Part shown: one piece after another, positions 13,401 to 24,562 of the stretch
How the letters are laid out: each line of letters starts with the position of its first letter
Position numbering within the stretch: position 1 is the stretch's first letter
Made by a program: the position numbers and the translations under genes
The notes under the pieces: model-generated
The model's database searches: none
What the model was told of the DNA's origin: nothing
The model's input: the letters and a program-made list of their open reading frames with translations, nothing else
Origin: Halichondria panicea
Taxonomy: Eukaryota; Porifera; Demospongiae; Suberitida; Halichondriidae
NCBI RefSeq assembly: GCF_963675165.1
Contig: NC_087386.1
Coordinates: forward strand, 3,974,169 to 4,038,168
DNA: 64,000 nucleotides
Reading direction: 5' to 3'

Positions 13401-16400
13401 GACTGTACTCACGGCAGCCTGTCACTGTCGTAGCAGGGAGGGGGATATGCAGACCTTCAGTTGTCAGTACGAAGGTGACCTCACCAATTGCTCTGCCTAC
13501 AAGGAGGACTCGAGACTACTCTACGAGAGCATCACCAGCAAGATAGCTAGTAAGAGCTACAATGTATGCTGCTAAGCTAAACTGGCTAGAATTAGTATTT
13601 CCCTATTATTATAGTACATTACGGACACAGCGATAGGGTTTTCAAACATACATACACATGTAGCTACAGTGTCATTGTGTGCATATTTATGTACGCAAGC
13701 CTGCTCATGTAATCACTAATGAAGAGATACTTTTCAAAATACTCATCAATTAACTTTGTTTGTGGTGTTTACAGGGGACCATGGCAACGGCTGTGGAGCG
13801 GAGAAGGTGATTGTAGAGGAGTGTGAAGGTGTGGAATTAACAAAGGTCGATAGAATGCGTCAAAAGTCACCTTGCCACAGCGAAGAACGAGATGATCTAT
13901 AGCTTGCATGTGAGCTAAACATACGTAGCCAGCTAGAAGTAACTTAACAAACTACTTTTTATAAATTATTATTATTGTTCTGAGATACATGTATGTACAC
14001 TGAAGTGTAGTTCACATGTATGTGTATGGTACAATCCCCCTCATTGAGCATTGTACCATTTGTCATCATTAACATTCTTTAAACAGCTATATATACTGGC
14101 AGTCTCCAACATGTAAATCATGTTCTCATCTGAACTACATGTACACGACTGTATACACTAATACATCAGAACTACTAATTACATCAATGAAAGCACCGCA
14201 GGTGCTGATGCCTCGGTGGAGGTGTCAAAGCTACATAACATAATTCTAGAGCATTAGCGCTTTTAATATAATATTTTATTATCATGATGAACATTATTGT
14301 ATTTTTGTCAGAGAGTGGGTAATGATCGACCATGATTGCTGTTAAAAACGATCGATGCCAAAAGTCCAAGTCTAAAATGAATGGCTGCACCAGCAGAGCC
14401 TTGCAGCTCTCTTTTCACTCTTGCTACCAATAGCTAGCGTTCTAGTGCAGAGCTAACTACTAAGTAGAGTAGCAACACTCCATGGACAAATTTTGCTGCG
14501 CACTCTTCTGAAAAGGCTGCAATGGCATTCCAAGTAAGCAAAACTAGGCATAACTCGAGAACCAAGCATTATTTTGCAAATCCACGAATTAAAATCCAAG
14601 AAAACATGACTAGAAGCCTATAGAAACTCTTACTTTTATTGATCCTTGAACAGCTGTAGCAGTCTACACAGACGCACACAGACACACAGACACACAGACA
14701 CACAAACACACTACCGTATACCTTGCTTGCGCATGTGCACCGAGGCATAACTACATGTAGAAGCACTAGCGCATGCCAAACACTCACCTCTTTCTTTGTG
14801 GCCTCCTCTCTGTACACCAGAATATTGAACCAGTCGAGTTGGTCTTCTAATTCCTACAGGAAAGGAAAAGTATTATTGCGATTACAGTCTTGGCTTGGGC
14901 TGACTAATTAGTTATCATGGAGACCATTAGTCTGCTCCAAACAAAACTGAACACATGTACATGTATCAGCCACCGAAGTAATCACAGAGCATGCCGTACC
15001 TGTATCTTGGTGAGCAGTGAAGAGGAGGGGTTTATGGAGCGAGTCTTCTCACGGTACTTCTCAACATAAAGCTTCACTCTCTCCCTGCAAGAACAATATA
15101 CGTACATAACATGTATGTGCATGCATGTGCTTGCATATTAAGTGTTCTTCTAGAGCAGACAATTTGTTGTGGAAGTTGTATGCGCGCTTTCACAATTGAG
15201 TCAGTAATCGACTGTGAGATAGTACCACACCTGTGCTCTTTGATGTGTGTCCATGACCACATCCTAATCTTCCTCTTGACGTCCTCCTCCAACACAGCAG
15301 AAATGGCGTACCTCCACCACGCCCTCGTGTCTTCAATCACACCCTTGAGGGGCTTATACTTGAGAAACTTCTGGTTGACCATGTGACGGTCATATGACTC
15401 CACTGTCAGCAGCAGAGTCTTCATCTACAGGGTGAATGTGAAGCCGGATAATACGAGTGAATGTATAGACAGTTTATTTTTGAGTAACATGCTTTGTGGG
15501 AGGAAGATAGTACACCGTACATGTTAAGAATGATTCACACCAAATACACTGTACATGTTAGAACGAGGAAAGATTCACTACAAATACTGTATAACGGGAA
15601 ATGTTTGTGGAACGAAGGCGTGGTTTACCGGAACACATGCAATGCAGTGCAGGCAATGAAATTTACTCCATGAAAATTACCCGCTAAACGATAGTCATGT
15701 TGCTGATTAAAGAGCATTATACAATGCAATAATGTACACACAAAAGTCGGTGTAAACGATTACATGCAAACACAAAGGACAAGTCTGTGCATGGCTATCG
15801 AGCTGTAATACACACAATCTCAAGTACTACATGTACCCCTATTAACATATATGCAGAGGTGACTCACTTGTGACTGTTGCAACGAGAACACAATGTCCTC
15901 ACACTCCATCCCCATCAACAGCTGCAGGACCAACACACAACACTTATAAAAAAACATATTCTTACTTTTGAACATGTTTTTATACAGTAACAACCTCATA
16001 CTAAAAGTTGGAGGCCTTGTCATGTATGTAAAATTATTTATGTCTTGTACTACATGTAACCATTGGTACAGTAGCAGGTGGTGATCACCTGAGGTAGGGA
16101 GAGGTCAACGCCAGGCTTGAGGTTGAGCTTCAGTTTAGCAGCAGCTGACATCGGGTTGAGCACTAGGAAGAGATGAAACAACTAATCTGACAAAACATAC
16201 ATAAACATGTAGCTTAAACTACCAGAGGTGAAAAGCTATATAATTACCTACATGTAGTACCCTAAAAACAGGGAAAAATCTGAAAACGCTAAAATTACTA
16301 CCCGTCTATAATAGCAACATTAAGGTAAACTGTCTGTGTCAGCTAGATCATGACTTATTAATTCACAATGTGGGAAAACAGTCACAAACATCGCTCTACC

Positions 16401-19400
16401 CACATCACAAAGTTGTTAACAAATAGGAACACGTACGGTAAGAGTTGGTAGGGGGCGGGGGAACAGCTGGTCTGGCTATTGCATTCCTCATGGCTTCCTG
16501 AATAAAAACACATGAAATAGTCATGTACACGTAAAAGCTCCTCCCAGTATTATTTAGTGTACAGTGGATAAGAATAAATACAGCTACTCACGATCATCTG
16601 CTCAGTGGTGAGGTCAGGTGATGCAAACGAAGACACACCAGACGTGTTCCAGTACAGCCCCAGGCAGTTCATCTCTATCAACTGCAGGAAGGGAAGGGTG
16701 TGATTTATCATTATTGGCTAAAGTGTTATTGATCATTACCACGTACCAGTCAAAACCAAGCTAATGTGTTTGAAAAGAGCTTGAAGTCAAGTACTCACCT
16801 TGTAGATGAGGGTGGCAGTCTCCCTCACAACACAGGGCACCCAGTTACTATCAGTGCTCTGTATATAATTATATATAGCACAAAATGATAACACAACAGT
16901 AAGTTGTATGTATTACATGTATGTACGTACATGAGTGCCACTCAGCACACACTTCATTTGGTATTAAAGTGTCTGGAAATAAGTGACTGTATATAATATA
17001 CAGTGTAGGTATTGTACACCTTCACAAAATGCTTTCACTTTGTGCCTAAATGTACCTTGAGGTTGAGACTGTGTAGGGTAATACCGGCTGCCAACACAGT
17101 AGAGGGATTGGTCACATGATCCTCATAGCGGAGGTGGATATCACGAACTTTGACCTGTTGTAAGCACAGTTGAGTAAAATGTAGAAAACATTACCAGTAC
17201 TGTGCACCATATGGCACACACTTGTGTACACAGTGCATCTACAGCTAGTCATGTAGTTGCATCCAGACGGTCTCTCTGTTTTTGTTATTTCAATTGCAAC
17301 TTCTTTTGCTTACCAGATATTGGATGCACTCAATGTACACTATAAAAATAAATTAAAGCCCTAAAAAGTATACAGACATCGCTCTAAGTTAACAGGGACA
17401 ATCCGACATGGAAGCACCCTACCTGAAGGTTCTTGGTCATGTGCACGGCCAACTTCTCAGCAAATGTGTCCGGCTTTTCAGAGTCCTTCCTCTTCTTCTT
17501 TCCCTTTTTGGCCTCCTCTGCACAACAATACACTTACTCATGTACATGTACATACCATGATCATTTTACAGTACTTACTAATGCCCAGAGTCACAATACT
17601 CACTGTCAAATAACGTCAACTCCAATACCAATTGCTAATCCTAAAGTGCAATGGCTTTGTCCGATTACGACGTACGTACATGTACATATACAGGTAATCA
17701 TAATTAGTAACTAAGCATTAAAAATTACAGTATATACAGTGAGTGTATATAGAACGACAATGACTAAACTAGCAACAATCATATCTATGAAAAAGTGACT
17801 CCATGTACACTTGTACTTGTACTGGATACTGACTCACTTAGTTTATTTTTCTTCTTCTTAAGAGCGTCATGATAGTCTTTGATCTTTTTCTTCTTTTCCT
17901 TCCTTCGTCTCGCCAAGTCCCTCTTAGGGTCGTAACTCGTGTCTGCATGGCGACACAGAGGATGCTGGGACATTCACACACAATCGAAAATGCACTTAGC
18001 TGTTAAAAAGCACTATGAGGGAGTTACAGTTTTGACAACATACGGGTACATGTTTATAGATGCACATACATGTTGTAGATACACGATAAATCAGGCAAAA
18101 TATATATATATACCAAGGCAACTGACATGAAAACCTTGTACGTAGATACACAAGAAAAATAAAACAACTAACATGAAAACCTTACAATGCACCCCAGTAT
18201 GAACCTAACGTTATAGCAATACCAGTCTTTGTGTACACATAAAGCAGCGACCTTTGTTAAGACACTAGCTCACCTAGATCGGGGCCCAGGATAACGTACA
18301 CCTCATCGATTGTGATCTCAATGGGTTCCTTGGTCAAGCTCTTCCAGGGAATGTGAGCCTCCAGTTTGCCTGTTCAAAACGTGGCACATTAGGCACATTA
18401 AGTTTGTGCATGGCATGGGTAAGAGTGAGGTTTTCTAGTTTCTAGCACAAGAGAACACAATATGTACGTGTGCAGTAAGGTTTGGTCAAAGTGTGTTAGC
18501 TGGGAAACGAATGAGAGAAGCTTGACGAAAAAATGTTTTATACATACGTACGTGTACATAATTATAACATCTACCTCTAAGGAAGAGTGCTCTATTCGTC
18601 CTTCCCTCACAGAAACTGTGCACATGCAATAACTGTGTTTACAACTCACCGACATAACTCCTTAAGATACGCAGAGGTACATCCAGGCCAGCCTCAGCCT
18701 GTGTAGGCAATACACGACATAATTATTAACACACTAATGCAACATGTAACACAAACAGCAAACTGTGAAACTACTAACTTTACTGATTGAAAGTACCTAC
18801 ACATGTTGAGAGATTTAACAGTATCAATTGGCTGTTTTTATAGTTTTCTTTAGCACCTTGAAAATATACAGAAAATAGGCAGTAAATAAAAAATGGATAA
18901 CAATGTAAACCGTAATGTTTGCCTAAAGCCACTAAAACAACCGAGACAGAGTAACAAACAGCTGAATGATCTCCTTTGGATCAATAACGTGGTTATATTA
19001 AGTACGTAAGTACAAGTACCTGGACACAAGCACACAAGAACAGAATAAGCAAGACAAACATTAGGAATTGAAACCTGGAATCTGGTTATGAGGTAAAGCA
19101 TTACTAAATTAGGAAGGTAGCCTTGTACACAATGACCGAGATGACACAATCATGACGATTAATTTAAGCACCATTGTATTCCATAGCCCCATATGAAGGA
19201 CATGCACACACAGCTGGTTAGAATGATGCCCACATGCAGCACATGGAGATCAATAAGCAATTGCCATGTATAGAACATACACATGTTCACAGCACACCAG
19301 CACACAGCGATAGCTTGTTGTGGAAAAGAGATGAGAACGCATGTCAAAAACAGCAGTGTTTAAATCTTTTTTAGCTTCCCAAAATGTTAGTTTACTATAC

Positions 19401-19890
19401 AAACACTGAGATAAGGTCTAAATACAAAACAATTATGCACGCACACCAGCTCTACTCACAAAGAGATCCTCCTTCAACTCCAGCTTCTCCACACGTACAT
19501 CTCCTGTGAGCACAGAGGTGAACCACAAAATGCACATTTTATACAATGTACATGTAAATATAAAAAATGTACATAATTGTGTTTAGAGGATATAGTATTG
19601 TAGTAACTGTAAGCTCTCTATTAACCGTTTTGTCAACTTGGTCAGCTGTTGAAACTATTCTAGTGAAATCAATTATATCTGGTACAGTGCATAAAAAACT
19701 GGTTATAAGGTTATCAATTCAATAGACAACTTCCATGCTGGTGTACGGATCAACGATTCGCGATTGCAACGACATACTTTTACAAGTTACCTTTCCATAC
19801 GCCAAGATTGAGTTGTGAAGAGTCCAATCTTTTCACGTACGGTTTGAGGTACTTATTGAGGATGTCCACAATCACTGACTCAAATACCAT
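1416..19890 (-). CDS. VPS13: VPS13 bridge-like lipid transfer protein, N-terminal 37 exons (gene runs off left edge)
   Basis: VPS13 proteins are rod-shaped lipid channels that carry bulk phospholipid between organelles at contact sites. The start ATG (19888-19890) opens the chorein-type N-terminus (MVFESVIVDILNKYL). Exons, 5' to 3': 19791-19890, 19460-19503, 18650-18698, 18274-18369, 17838-17942, 17423-17517, 17056-17154, 16799-16858, 16592-16681, 16437-16497, 16089-16162, 15868-15921, 15231-15424, 15000-15084, 14788-14853, 12243-12723, 11593-11690, 11331-11395, 8201-8272, 7888-8092, 7657-7715, 7209-7440, 7004-7094, 6547-6755, 6196-6246, 5828-5994, 5644-5707, 5235-5409, 4928-5007, 4427-4578, 4155-4240, 3807-3932, 3201-3252, 2944-3040, 2447-2656, 2000-2148, 1416-1547. 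All join in phase (4,325 nt, about 1,442 codons). Diagnostic motifs include HLRYED, RMWSWTHIKEHR and LDWFNILVYREEA. Animal VPS13 is usually 3,100-3,800 aa, so over half is missing to the left. The A/C-like paralogue cannot be decided. Confidence 0.95.
4332..4401. mobile_element. Tiny hAT-like MITE in a VPS13 intron
   Basis: The 70-bp element begins CAGGGTTTCAT and ends ATGAAACCCTG. CATAG flanks both ends (4327-4331, 4402-4406), a 5-bp target duplication. The middle is a G-run followed by CTTCCCCC. Confidence 0.75.
8558..8986. mobile_element. Tc1/mariner (pogo/Tigger-like) MITE in a VPS13 intron
   Basis: Ends CAGTAGACTCTCGTTAATCC and the complement GGAATAGCGAGAGTCTACTG are flanked by TA on both sides. 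The 429-bp element has no transposase. These ends match the pogo/Tigger style of terminus. A decayed relative lies near 33360-33475. Confidence 0.8.
9327..11103 (+). CDS. Fibronectin-III-like single-pass membrane protein, nested in a VPS13 intron
   Basis: Three exons (9327-9381, 9640-10192, 10746-11103) join in phase to 321 aa ending in TAA. The gene lies wholly inside the VPS13 intron between exons 11331-11395 and 8201-8272, on the opposite strand. Residues 1-18 form a hydrophobic signal peptide (WWLVVALLSVTIVK). One ectodomain of FN3 type follows, with SVKLTW and RYxVKC-like strands and the late TTQYICCVEL strand. A strong membrane helix lies near residues 170-195, followed by a basic stop (CWKIDRHKSR). 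The cytoplasmic tail (last exon) has tyrosine motifs, including NPLY, which fits the NPxY class bound by PTB domains, and EYDYVRV. It looks like a small surface receptor or adhesion protein. The ligand is unknown and I recognise no orthologue. The signal peptide and TM are clear; the FN3 call is by pattern. Confidence 0.8.
12715..13170. repeat. Local tandem duplication next to VPS13 exon 16
   Basis: Blocks TCTGGCCTT-G-TTTCTGCAA-GGTGG (12709-12735 and 12888-12912), GAGCAAAAGTGGGTGGATA (12819-12837 and 13107-13125) and AAGAAGAGGCAAGCTATACTTCAA (twice) show a partial duplication that copied the intron 15/exon 16 acceptor border. Confidence 0.65.
13240..13902 (+). CDS. Small secreted cysteine-rich protein, FGF-binding-protein-like, nested in a VPS13 intron
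   Basis: Two exons (13240-13549, 13775-13902) join in phase to 145 aa. The start has a strong context (ACCATGG). The first 26 or so residues are a signal peptide ending near TTLAQ. The mature part has cysteines in CVWF, AACHC, FSCQYEGDLTNC, CGAEKVIVEEC and SPC. The succession C-W, then FSC-x-(Y/F)-x-G-x3-C, then a tyrosine-rich helix, then C-x3-K-x5-C resembles the core of vertebrate FGF-binding proteins, which are secreted carriers that release FGFs from matrix. That similarity is from memory of the family and is an inference. There is no membrane anchor. The gene sits in the intron between VPS13 exons 14788-14853 and 12243-12723, antisense to the host. The gene model is firmer than the family call. 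Confidence 0.7.
14209..14750. mobile_element. Microsatellite-tailed MITE (TGCCTCGGTG ends)
   Basis: The left end GATGCCTCGGTGGAGG and right end CACCGAGGCATAA are inverted. A CA-rich microsatellite (ACAGACACACAG) lies near the right end, after GAACAGCTGTAGCAGTCTACAC. Related copies: about 220-620, 50400-51230 (reverse) and, more diverged, 46603-47000. Confidence 0.6.
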
Positions 19891-20985
19891 CCTGTGCCCA
19901 GGAAGTGGGGTCTGGGTACCGGGTAGATCTACAGGTGGGGTTTAATGCAGGGCTCAAATGGAGGGCTCCAACTTTTCACTCCAGCACCTACTCTTAATGG
20001 GTAAGCAGCTCTAGCAGGATGTAACAAGACAGCTGCACTTCACACACGTACAGCTAGCCTACAGCTGTATTTGGATCCACCATAGAGAGGTCGCACAGGT
20101 CAAATTAGATATTGACAACGAATTTTTCCCAACGTACGCAGTAAACATCTCAAGTTACATGAAATCTCTAAACTAGCTACATTGTATGCACCAAAGAAAT
20201 TGAGAAGCACCTTTCTTTAGTCTGAAGAGTCAGAATCTAAAAAGTAAGTGTATTAATTAATTAGTACCCATTCTGTTTGTACCATTTAATGTATATTGTA
20301 TCAGTGACTACATTGTATAATCAGCTAATTATTAATTTTGGTCTACTGTTGTATGCAATAATAATTTCTGTTGAAACCTGAGTTTACACCCCAGTACAGT
20401 GTAACCATGTACCAATCAGCTTGTTTAGTTTATCGACTATTCAGGCAAACATCTAAGTGTAACTTCTGCATGCATGCATGTCCTCTGCACTGCAGCGCTG
20501 CGCTGCTGGCATTTAAACAATGATGCATGGCTAGACAAGATCAGCCATGGTATACGCTAAAGCGCTAAGCTAAAGTTAAGAACCTGTGTACAGTATGAAA
20601 ACCTGGCCGGCACCACATTTAACGGCACTGGTTGATTACATATCAGTCTGTTTGTATAGTTCCACTTATGCAAAATAATGGAGAGGATCACAACAAAGCA
20701 CACTAAGCAGTGTTTTGTCTCTTAAAAGTTTTATTTTCGATCATTTATAATTGTATATGTATAGCTATAAATGTGCCACCTGCAGAATCCTAGGACATAC
20801 AGTTTAGATTCGGAGAATCCGGCATGTATAGAGATAAAATGTACACAAACCTTTTAGGTTCCTGTAAGCTGCGACAGTGATATCACAACATTATTATTAT
20901 GCATGAGATTGCTTATGCATGATAAAAAGATAATGTTTACAGCTGATATAAAGAACAATTTTATGCAGCACATTTCATGATCAGT
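19891..20985. other. Intergenic region upstream of VPS13
   Basis: No gene is seen. It must include the VPS13 promoter or 5' UTR, but I see no clear TATA or initiator. It contains one arm of the inverted repeat (20570-20720). Confidence 0.5.
20570..20720. repeat. Inverted-repeat arm left of PPxY copy 1
   Basis: The segment around GAACCTGTGTACAGTATGAAAA ... TATAGTTCCACTTATGCAAA is repeated as reverse complement at 24165-24345, so PPxY copy 1 lies between two inverted arms of about 150-180 bp. Confidence 0.65.
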
Positions 20986-21318
20986 GTCGATATTACATTC
21001 GTGGGTATAAGCGGTATATGCTTATGCTTAATCAGCGAAAACTTTTATACCCTCGAAATAATATAGCTTCTAATAACAATTATGGTATATGAAGCTCGGT
21101 GGATTTTACTCAAGATTTCTGCATGCCAATTGTGGTCGAAATCAGTGTTGTTTTTAATACTACATCCACTCTATTATTATGGGTTTTGCTTGTCATGGTT
21201 GAATAGATACCTACATTGACTCTGTATTGGGAGAGCGTTTAAAACTTGTATATACATAAATACAGTGAATACAATGTGTACCATTTGGCCAATGGCTACC
21301 CATGACCAATACACATTA

Positions 21319-22589
21319 CAGGGGCGGATCCAGGGGTGATTTTGAAGGGCTGAAGCCCCCCCCTTTTGAAAAAACTACCATGTGTTTTAGATCCCACTTG
21401 TGTGTGTTTAGCAGGGAATTATGAGCCATAATCTCATAGTTTCCCAGGGAATTATAAGCTTGAGGGTATAAAGTACAAGTATAATTTTTTTGAATGCACA
21501 GAAATGATAATAAAGCTGTAGCTAGCTGCATGATAATTAGCTATGGCTGTTCAGTTTTTTCACTACCAGTTTCTATAGCGTTTGCTGGGTTGATGGTAGG
21601 GTTCACCAGTATCTTTTCTTGTCTCTACGAGGAACACTAAGAGCCAATGATTATAACAGTTCTGGGTCCATTGTCACAAGCATGAAAGCATGTCTTCAAC
21701 TTGTAGCATTTGTCAACTTCGTCCTCCTGACTTCTGTTTCTATCCTGCAGCCATGTTTCAAACAGTAGACTCCTGTGTCTTTTTGGGAACGATAGTGCAC
21801 TGTAGCATTGCTGCAAGCTGTTCCTTGCTAGCTAGCCGTACATATCAGAACAGTTTACTGAGCTGGGGGTGGGGCTTGAGTGCAGAGAAAAGAGGAGGCT
21901 GGGCTCATTTGTTGCAGAGTGCTTCCTGCACAAGGTTGGAGTCACTAGTTTTCCATTCCAATGTTGAAGCAAGGCCAATGAAAGGTTATTTAGCAGAGAA
22001 GCAGAAATCATCTAGCTTGTCAAAACAGGACATTTTCAAAAATAAAGCTGTTGCTAAGGCTTGCTGCTTTTATAGATACACTTCTTGCCTGAGGCAGCCA
22101 ATGAAAAGTGGGATCTAAATCAGTTAGCACATGTGCATTCGGTATCTATGGTTATAGTGTCCCTCATCCCTCGGGCAAAGCCCTCGTGATATGGGACACT
22201 ATAACACATAGATACCTCATGCCCATGTACTATCTATAACGTAGTCTGACTCTACAACAATTTTGCCACCAATTATGCATCTGTAGACTCACTTGAAATC
22301 ACTTGAGAGATGCTAGACAACAGCTACTAGGAGTATAAAGGATCTAGGGTAGCTAGCTGGACGTACCTAGCTAGCTAGCTAGCTAGCTGTACGTACGTAC
22401 ATCTGATCAGTACAGTATCACCATAGTATTAAAAGTAAGTGCAGAGGTCAACGTATTCTACTCATTAATATGAAAGTTCAAAGGTCAAATCTTGCAAAAA
22501 AAAATCGCCTCCGGCGAGGCCGCCCTCGTACGGGGCTTCGCCCCTTTCTAGCTAGCCCCCCCCTTTTGTTTTTCCTGGATCCGCCCCTG
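21319..22589. mobile_element. hAT-like non-autonomous transposon inserted upstream of PPxY gene copy 1
   Basis: The 1,271-bp insert has perfect 16-bp terminal inverted repeats (CAGGGGCGGATCCAGG and its complement) and the 5-bp target duplication CATTA (21314-21318, 22590-22594). The paralogous segment near 27387 has the uninterrupted empty site with one CATTA. No transposase frame is present. A second inverted-repeat element (about 21388-22122, ends TAGATCCCA...TGGGATCTA) is nested inside, and a related copy lies at 32-1195. Confidence 0.85.
22141..22216. repeat. Short palindromic hairpin element (76 bp)
   Basis: GGTATCTATG-TTATAGTGTCCC is mirrored by GGGACACTATAAC-CATAGATACC, with a GC-rich loop of GGGCAAAGCCC type. 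It lies near the end of the hAT-like insert. Confidence 0.75.
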
Positions 22590-22882
22590 CATTATTATAC
22601 ATCCTTTGATGCAAGGTGTAAAAAGCATCTAAAGCTTAGAAGTTTGTTATGAAAGAGGAAATGTGCACAAAGATGCATGGGTGTCACAATGCCATTTGAT
22701 GACCATTCATGTATGTGTACATAATAATTAATTAATGCGACAATACAACTTTTTAGCATAATACCGGCAGAATATTTTCAGTTCAATACAATCGAATGTA
22801 AACAGTAATAATATTAACGTTCATGCATAATTATACATCTACCTTGGTGGTTCACAGGCTGATTTTACATGCAGTTATTTTT

Positions 22883-24085
22883 ATGGCCAAGTACGTGAGA
22901 CCCCAAGCATTATTTCTACTGCTCATTGTCCTTGCTGTCATTGACTGGTCACAGGCTAGTAAAAATCAGGTGAGTCAAAGTGGTTGATTTTAACTGTTGG
23001 CGGCTCCTTAAGCTCATGATTGAGATCTAATAGTCTTCACTTTGCTTGACTCACTGTGTATACATCAATTCACAGATTAAGGAGACATTGATTTCACTGG
23101 ACCAGGTACAGAATGTACACCATCATCAAAAGAGAGCAAATTCTGACAAAGACGATGACAATAATCTGCGCACAGTAAGTGGGTGTGACATAATTATTAA
23201 TAGTACGCATATTAGATCTACAAAAATTATATCTAACTACAGCCATGTGTAAAGCATATTAGTGGGAAGAAAGTTTGGTGGACAAAAAATTTGGGGATTG
23301 TGGCTTGAAACTAGCTTTCATGCACATGTATAAACTTTATGTTCAGTATAATAATTATGTGTATACGCATGTAATCTTGTTTCAAGCTCATGCACACCCT
23401 GTGCATACACAACACGCAGAGTCTCATCATCGTCTTCACCCTTGGAATAACAATAGGACTCTTGCTCATCATGACTATCTGTGCTGTTTGTATGCTGCAC
23501 AGAGCTCGCTATGGGAGATTCTGCTGCTTGGAAGCGGTAAGATTATAGATCCTGCAGGCATGTGAACGATATCCGACAATCTGTTTGATTATTGCAGAAA
23601 ATAAGGTATCCTCGGCAAGCTCTTAACTTTGAATCTGATCGGTGAGTTGTACATGAGCTTATCAATTTTGCTTAATTCTTTTTTGGGTTACCAATCCACG
23701 AGCGCATCAAGTAACTGTGTTTTACCCTTAACGCGGAAACAATGTATATATATATATAGTAGTGAAGAAGAAACTGAGCTGACTGGACCTCCACAGTACG
23801 ATGCTACATACTTGGTCAACGAGTCACCACCAGTGTATGAAGACGCACTGCAAGACATAGTGATTGCAGCCGGTAAGAATGAAGTTTTTAATTCCCTAGC
23901 TGACATAATGAGCTATTCACTGCTTATTTTTAGGTATTGACACAAGTGAAATTGAACTTCCTCCATATCCATTGAGCCAGTCCAACAATTCTATTTCATC
24001 TGAGACGCAATTGCAAGAAACTGAGAACGAAGAGAGTAGACAAGAGGAAGAGAGTAGACAAGAATACAACAATACTGTTACATAG
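22883..24085 (+). CDS. Single-pass membrane protein with PPxY motifs, copy 1 (intact)
   Basis: Six exons (22883-22969, 23076-23174, 23420-23536, 23598-23641, 23760-23872, 23934-24085) join in phase to 203 aa and a TAG stop. Order: signal peptide (residues 1-25, ALFLLLIVLAVIDW), a short polar ectodomain of about 40 aa rich in H, K and D, one membrane helix (IIVFTLGITIGLLLIMTICA), a juxtamembrane stretch with a CC pair (possible palmitoylation), and an acidic tail. The tail has GPPQY and SPPVY, both PPxY motifs, and a third proline-tyrosine site LPPYPL. PPxY motifs are bound by WW domains, for example of NEDD4-type ubiquitin ligases, so an adaptor role is likely but inferred. Layout resembles small PPxY adaptors such as the NDFIP or PRRG/TMEM types, without clear homology. 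A diverged duplicate lies at 27679-28649. Confidence 0.8.
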
Positions 24086-24164
24086 AGACTTTGAAACTGA
24101 AAATGTTGTCAGACATATCATGTACAGCTATGATTCTGGTGGCACATTTATAGCTATACATAAT

Positions 24165-24345
24165 TATAAGAGACAAAACACTGTATAATTATGATCCTCT
24201 CCATTATTTTGCATGTCATTTAATAAGTGGAACTATACGACAGAATCAAGGTGTAATTGACCAGTGCCGTTAAATGTGGTGCTGGCCAGGTTTTCATACA
24301 GTACACAGGTTCTTAACCTGAACATGTGTCGGTCCCATGTACTAT
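24165..24345. repeat. Inverted-repeat arm right of PPxY copy 1
   Basis: This is the reverse complement, with small changes, of 20570-20720 (for example AGAGACAAAACACT and GATCCTCTCCATTATTTTGCAT). Confidence 0.65.
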
Positions 24346-24562
24346 AGTTAAGCTAATGGAGTGTATCCTGTAAATATGCATACATTCATGTAAGCGGTCA
24401 CATCACTAAGTTAATCCTATAGATACTGCATGGGATTATCACGAGTCTGTACCTGTAACTGCACGAGTGCCTGCAAAAAGCAAGCGTGTTATTGTAATGT
24501 GAGAGCTACTGTATTACTAGCGGATGAAAACCCTTTGCGAATGAGCCAAATTAGCAGAACAT

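Larger units (their letters stand above)
20986..24135. repeat. Segmental duplication, unit 1
   Basis: The unit runs from GATATTACATTCGTGGG to the 3' flank of PPxY copy 1 and matches 27024-28920 through intergenic, exon and intron sequence. It is longer only because of the 1.27-kb hAT-like insert at 21319-22589. Confidence 0.85.

Noticed and set aside
21690-22118. 142-codon frame inside the hAT-like insert
   Set aside because: Composition is odd, no transposase motif is visible, and a related repeat at 32-1195 does not keep the frame.
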